From: Gp6-AA40 sp036274155
GTDB lineage: Bacteria > Acidobacteriota > Vicinamibacteria > Vicinamibacterales > UBA2999
Assembly: GCA_036274155.1 (NCBI GenBank)
Contig: DASUGH010000191.1
Span: forward strand, 1-64,000
Reading direction: 5' to 3'
Length of the DNA: 64,000 bases
In this document: piece by piece, positions 60,829-64,000 of the stretch
Position numbering within the stretch: position 1 is the stretch's first letter
Layout: each line of letters begins with the position of its first letter
Notes under the pieces: generated by a model
The model's input: only the letters and a program-made list of their open reading frames with translations
What the model was told of the DNA's origin: nothing
Database searches by the model: none
Position numbers and translations under genes: made by a program

Positions 60829-63800
60829 CTACTTCTCCTCCCTCGCCTCGCTCGCGTCCGACGGGCTGATGCGCTGAAGGACGGTGGGCGTCGGGTCGCC
60901 ATAGAGCACCATACCCGTCCATCCAGCGCTGCGCGGCACCTCGCCCTCGAGATCGTGGTGCGGTGTGGCTTCGGCGCGGGTCACCAGTTCGTCGAGGTCC
61001 GGTTCGCCGATCTTGACGCTGCGGCGCGCGAGCGCGAGCGCCTCGCCGAGGCTCGCGCGACGCAGCAGCAGCGCTTCGTAGAACGCGGCCGCCATGTTCT
61101 TCGCGTCGGTTTCGCTGATCTTCCAGAGCGGACCGAGATAGGCGGACACGCCCTGACCGAGCGCGGCGCTCGCCATCCCGTAGATCCCGTCGTGATACCC
61201 ACCCCGCGGCTCGCCAGCCGCTTCGCGTGCCGCCTCGCAGGCACTGCCGTACAGCAGCCAGGGGATGACGCTCGCGTTCGCGAGCGTATGCCGGAGCTCG
61301 AATGCGTATAACGGGCCGTCGCTGAACATCCAGCAGCTGCGCTCGGGATTGACCGGGTCGTAGCGGCCGTGTCCGGCGAAGTGGACCACGTCGAAGCGCC
61401 GCTCGCGGATGAGGGCGCGGAACTGATCCACGGTCACCGGCTGATCGACGTACTTGCGGTAATTGCGTGCGTCGACAAGGCCCGGAAGCCGCTCCTGCAG
61501 CCGCTCGAAACAGGCCGCGACGTGCGCGCCCTCGAGCGCTCCCACGCCGGCCAGCTCGGCACCCTGCCCGGCAATGGATGGCGCCACGACCAGCAGACGC
61601 AGCGGACCGTGGCGGCGGGGAGCTCCCCAGCCGAATGCGATGTCCCCTTCCGCGATCACCTGACGTCCGATCGCAAACCGCTCGATCAGCCAGCCGCGCC
61701 GATCGCGCAGGAGCTCCCACGGATATCGCATCAGCTCCCGCGGCATCTGCAGCACCAGGTGAACGGCCCGCTTCTCGAGCGGCTCGATCTCGGCGAGGCG
61801 CTCGCTGACGCCGTAGAGCACGTCATCGCCGAGCAGGCTGCCGCAACGGGCCAGGCGCTGCACCGTCTGCACCGGCTGCGTCTCGACCTCGCTGCCGACG
61901 GCGTCGATCTCTTCGAGCACGTTCTCGAGCCGCTCGCGTGTCAGCTGGTTGCGATGCTCGATGGCCGTCGTCGATCGATCGATTGACGACAGTCGGACGC
62001 GATAGGAGGTGATCGCGTCCGCGGCGTCACCGGCGCCCGACCGGGACTGCTTCGGCATCGCCACCAGCTCGTCGACCGGCTCGATGGTCAGGAAGAGCGC
62101 GTTCGGCGCCGACAGCGCCTTCAGCTGCTCGGCATGACGGCCCGTCAACGCCTGATCGCCGGCCAGGCGGCGCATCAACTGATATCGCGCCTCGAGCGGC
62201 GCCGCGGTGAGCTGCGACTCGAGGAGCCGCCAGAGCATCCGCGCGTGGTTCTTGATGAGATCGACCGCCGTCAGCAGCGCCGTCCAGTGCAGCTCGCGGC
62301 TGAAACGAAGCTCCAGGTAGTTGGAGTGCGCGAGCTTGTTGAGATCGATCGGTCTGTACAACGACATCCCGCACCGCCCGGCCGCCGGCCACAAGGCGAC
62401 GACGGCAGGGGGCTCGCCCTCTGCCTGGCCTCGCGCGAGATCCGCGACACGTTTCGCCAGCCGCCCGAGCTGACGTGAGGCGTCGATGCCGTCGAACGCG
62501 TCGACCATCTCTCGCGGCGGAGCCGTTCCCAGCCGCCTCCGCGCTGCGGTGATGATCGCCGTCCACGCTTCCGGCTCGCGAATCTGCTCGGGATCGTCGG
62601 GATCGGCGAACAACCCGAGCACGGCGCGATCGATATCGGCCGGTGCCGGCGGCGCCGGCTGCTGCGTGTTCGTCGTCGCCAGGGCAATCGCGCGCTCGAC
62701 GGCAGTTCGTCGGGCCGAAATTTCATCGGCGAGGACGCGGCACGCCTCCGGGGCGTCGTCCGTACGGGCGAGGTCGCGGGCTGCGGCTCCGAGCGCGCGA
62801 AGCACGCGCGACAGCCGCGGGTACGAAAGCGAGCGGACGTTCGCAATCGCCCAGCGTACGAGCGCCTGGTTGGCCGCAAGCGTCAATGCGTCCCGGATCG
62901 CGTCGGCCACCTCGGCCAGATCGTAGCTCCAGGCCGTCTTGAGCACGTCCATGTGACGGGTCACGACGGTCTCGCGCGCCCGCCAGATCACGTCGTTGCT
63001 CAGCCACTGCAGATAGACGACGCTGAAGGTGTCGAGCGCCTGGGCGACCGGCGCGAGCGCCTGCAGGTTGATCGCCGAGACCGTGACCGGCACTTCCCCC
63101 GCGTTTGCCTGATAGTGCTGGGCGAGCAGCGACACCGTCTCGGTCGCGAGCGGCAGCGTGTGCGGCTCGCTTCCAGATCTCCAGCGCGGCACCGCTCCCT
63201 GCACCGGCGCGGCCACGACCTCCTGCCACTTCTTCAGGAGGGGCGCGTACGGCCAGTGCCGAACCGGCGCTCCCTCATGACGCTCGTCGACCTGAATGCC
63301 GAGCAGCAGATCCAGCACGCCGCGCAGCTCGTATGCCACCTCCATGAACTGCATCGCATACATGTCGCAGGCGAGGACGACGAGCCGCCGCGGCGCCTCG
63401 TCGGGAAACGCGGCGCGGAGCGTGGCGCTGAGCTCGTGAAGCTCGATGGCGTCATCGGTGGCGCGGTCGTCGCAGATGGCGAACATCCGTTCCGAGTCGA
63501 AGGGAGGCCGGCCAACGACCGACTGCGAGTCCATGATGCCGAGACCCGCCATGACGAGCAGATACCGCCGGGCGGGACAGGCATCGAAGGCCCAGCCGAG
63601 GAACTGCTCGAGCGTCTCCGGATCGCCGCTGTTGACGGCGCCGAGAAACTCGGTCTCGGCCACCTCGCCGGAACGGATGGCAATGCGCTGCGCCCCCGAC
63701 TCGAGGTCGAGATAGACGGCAGTCGACATCGACGCCGTGGGCGGCACCTTGCGCAGTTCATCGAGCGCGGCGACGAACGGGTCCTGCGCCTCCGGACGGT

Positions 63801-63891
63801 TGTAATGGCCGCAGAGGTAGAAGAGCGCCGCCCACTCCTCCGACTTGTTGCCGACGGGTTCGTTCGCCATTCGGTTCAGAACAGCGGCCAT
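60829..63891 (-). CDS. Fusion of clostripain-like (C11) domain and CHAT protease domain
   Basis: 1020 residues. Residues about 20-240 resemble clostripain/C11 peptidases: MSTAVYLDL, YLLVMAGLGIM and a Cys at 175 (VVLACDMYAMQFMEVAYEL). The catalytic His position (usually HG in LxxWDHGxG) is Leu117, so the first domain looks inactive. A long helical middle region (about 250-700) has no recognised domain. Residues about 730-1010 are a CHAT (caspase HetF-associated) protease with His841 (FAGHGRYDP) and Cys885 (GSACEAAREA), ending GLP... GDPTPTVLQ. CHAT proteases activate gasdermins or act in CRISPR-linked death. The ATG at 63891 overlaps the stop of the next upstream gene. Confidence 0.82.
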   Translation of the reverse strand: MAAVLNRMANEPVGNKSEEWAALFYLCGHYNRPEAQDPFVAALDELRKVPPTASMSTAVYLDLESGAQRIAIRSGEVAETEFLGAVNSGDPETLEQFLGWAFDACPARRYLLVMAGLGIMDSQSVVGRPPFDSERMFAICDDRATDDAIELHELSATLRAAFPDEAPRRLVVLACDMYAMQFMEVAYELRGVLDLLLGIQVDERHEGAPVRHWPYAPLLKKWQEVVAAPVQGAVPRWRSGSEPHTLPLATETVSLLAQHYQANAGEVPVTVSAINLQALAPVAQALDTFSVVYLQWLSNDVIWRARETVVTRHMDVLKTAWSYDLAEVADAIRDALTLAANQALVRWAIANVRSLSYPRLSRVLRALGAAARDLARTDDAPEACRVLADEISARRTAVERAIALATTNTQQPAPPAPADIDRAVLGLFADPDDPEQIREPEAWTAIITAARRRLGTAPPREMVDAFDGIDASRQLGRLAKRVADLARGQAEGEPPAVVALWPAAGRCGMSLYRPIDLNKLAHSNYLELRFSRELHWTALLTAVDLIKNHARMLWRLLESQLTAAPLEARYQLMRRLAGDQALTGRHAEQLKALSAPNALFLTIEPVDELVAMPKQSRSGAGDAADAITSYRVRLSSIDRSTTAIEHRNQLTRERLENVLEEIDAVGSEVETQPVQTVQRLARCGSLLGDDVLYGVSERLAEIEPLEKRAVHLVLQMPRELMRYPWELLRDRRGWLIERFAIGRQVIAEGDIAFGWGAPRRHGPLRLLVVAPSIAGQGAELAGVGALEGAHVAACFERLQERLPGLVDARNYRKYVDQPVTVDQFRALIRERRFDVVHFAGHGRYDPVNPERSCWMFSDGPLYAFELRHTLANASVIPWLLYGSACEAAREAAGEPRGGYHDGIYGMASAALGQGVSAYLGPLWKISETDAKNMAAAFYEALLLRRASLGEALALARRSVKIGEPDLDELVTRAEATPHHDLEGEVPRSAGWTGMVLYGDPTPTVLQRISPSDASEAREEK

Positions 63892-64000
63892 GCCTTCGCC
63901 GCCCGGCTGCCGAACAGCTGCGGCGTCTGCGGCAGGCTCTGCGACGGGAGGCGCTTGCGGATTGCCGCGTAAAGCGCCTTCGGCGTGGTGATCGCCGGAT
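63876..64000 (-). CDS. C-terminus of a gene upstream of the CHAT protein, possibly caspase-family
   Basis: The last 40 codons of an ORF that enters from the right edge and stops at 63876, overlapping the CHAT gene start by 16 bp. The tail TTPKALYAAIRKRLPSQS, then QTPQLFG, resembles the end of caspase-like (C14) domains, where ITxxELxxYVxxxV...Q.P precedes the stop. The rest is outside the window, so the family is a guess. Confidence 0.4.
   Translation of the reverse strand, partial: PAITTPKALYAAIRKRLPSQSLPQTPQLFGSRAAKAWPLF

Noticed and set aside
1..64000. tRNA, rRNA, tmRNA or integrase attachment sites
   Set aside because: No cloverleaf with a plausible T-loop, no rRNA-like stretch and no integrase gene was recognised by eye; a covariance-model scan would be decisive.

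Overview
The window is GC-rich DNA that reads as one continuous bacterial chromosome segment. The gene content fits an Acidobacteriota genome, most likely class Vicinamibacteria. This is inferred from the small DUF6152 protein, several families of exported proteins of unknown function, SusC/CirA-style TonB receptors with a carboxypeptidase-like N-terminal domain, and many short degenerate tandem arrays between genes. No rRNA, tRNA, CRISPR array, integrase or transposase gene was recognised.

Layout. 1-3.2 kb: a minus-strand overlapping trio (halogenase-like flavoprotein, radical SAM enzyme, asparagine-synthase-like ATP enzyme) that looks like a small biosynthetic cassette. 3.5-9 kb: membrane proteins, a PEGA protein with a nine-residue tandem repeat, a beta-propeller lipoprotein and a two-gene exported pair. 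9-16.1 kb: an HTH-TOBE regulator, a TauE/SafE exporter, an oxalate/formate-type MFS carrier and a sulfate ABC transporter (sbp, cysT, cysW, cysA). 16.5-25.8 kb: a sigma-54 activator, a TonB receptor, a KdpD/KdpE remnant, a giant APC permease-USP-MgtE fusion and an exported protein. 25.8-30.4 kb: a vapBC pair and the sulfate-activation genes cysD, cysN and cysH; no cysC is seen, and the reductase has iron-sulfur APS-reductase cysteines. 30.8-38.8 kb: assorted metabolic and exported genes. 38.9-46 kb: feruloyl-CoA synthase plus a bifunctional beta-oxidation enzyme, QueA, an SDR and arylamine N-acetyltransferase. 46-55.4 kb: a NarL-type two-component system, a small zinc peptidase, RecQ, two exported proteins and a receiver-PP2C phosphatase.

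55.6-64 kb is the most striking region. It encodes a bacterial gasdermin-like pore protein followed by an alpha/beta hydrolase and a C25/caspase-like cysteine protease. A convergent minus-strand group follows: a four-helix-bundle protein, a two-TM protein, a 1020-residue protein joining a degenerate clostripain-like domain to a CHAT protease domain, and at the window edge the C-terminus of what may be another caspase-family protein. I read this as a gasdermin-type cell-death and probably anti-phage locus with several candidate activating proteases.

The intergenic space is unusual. Degenerate 7-, 8- and 9-bp tandem arrays occur at about a dozen places, including inside cys operons. REP-like palindromes built on GCCGAGCT/AGCTCGGC recur, two copies of a ~230-bp MITE-like element are present, and two different ~200-bp inverted-repeat elements occur. 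Five genes take their stop codon from one of these repeats.
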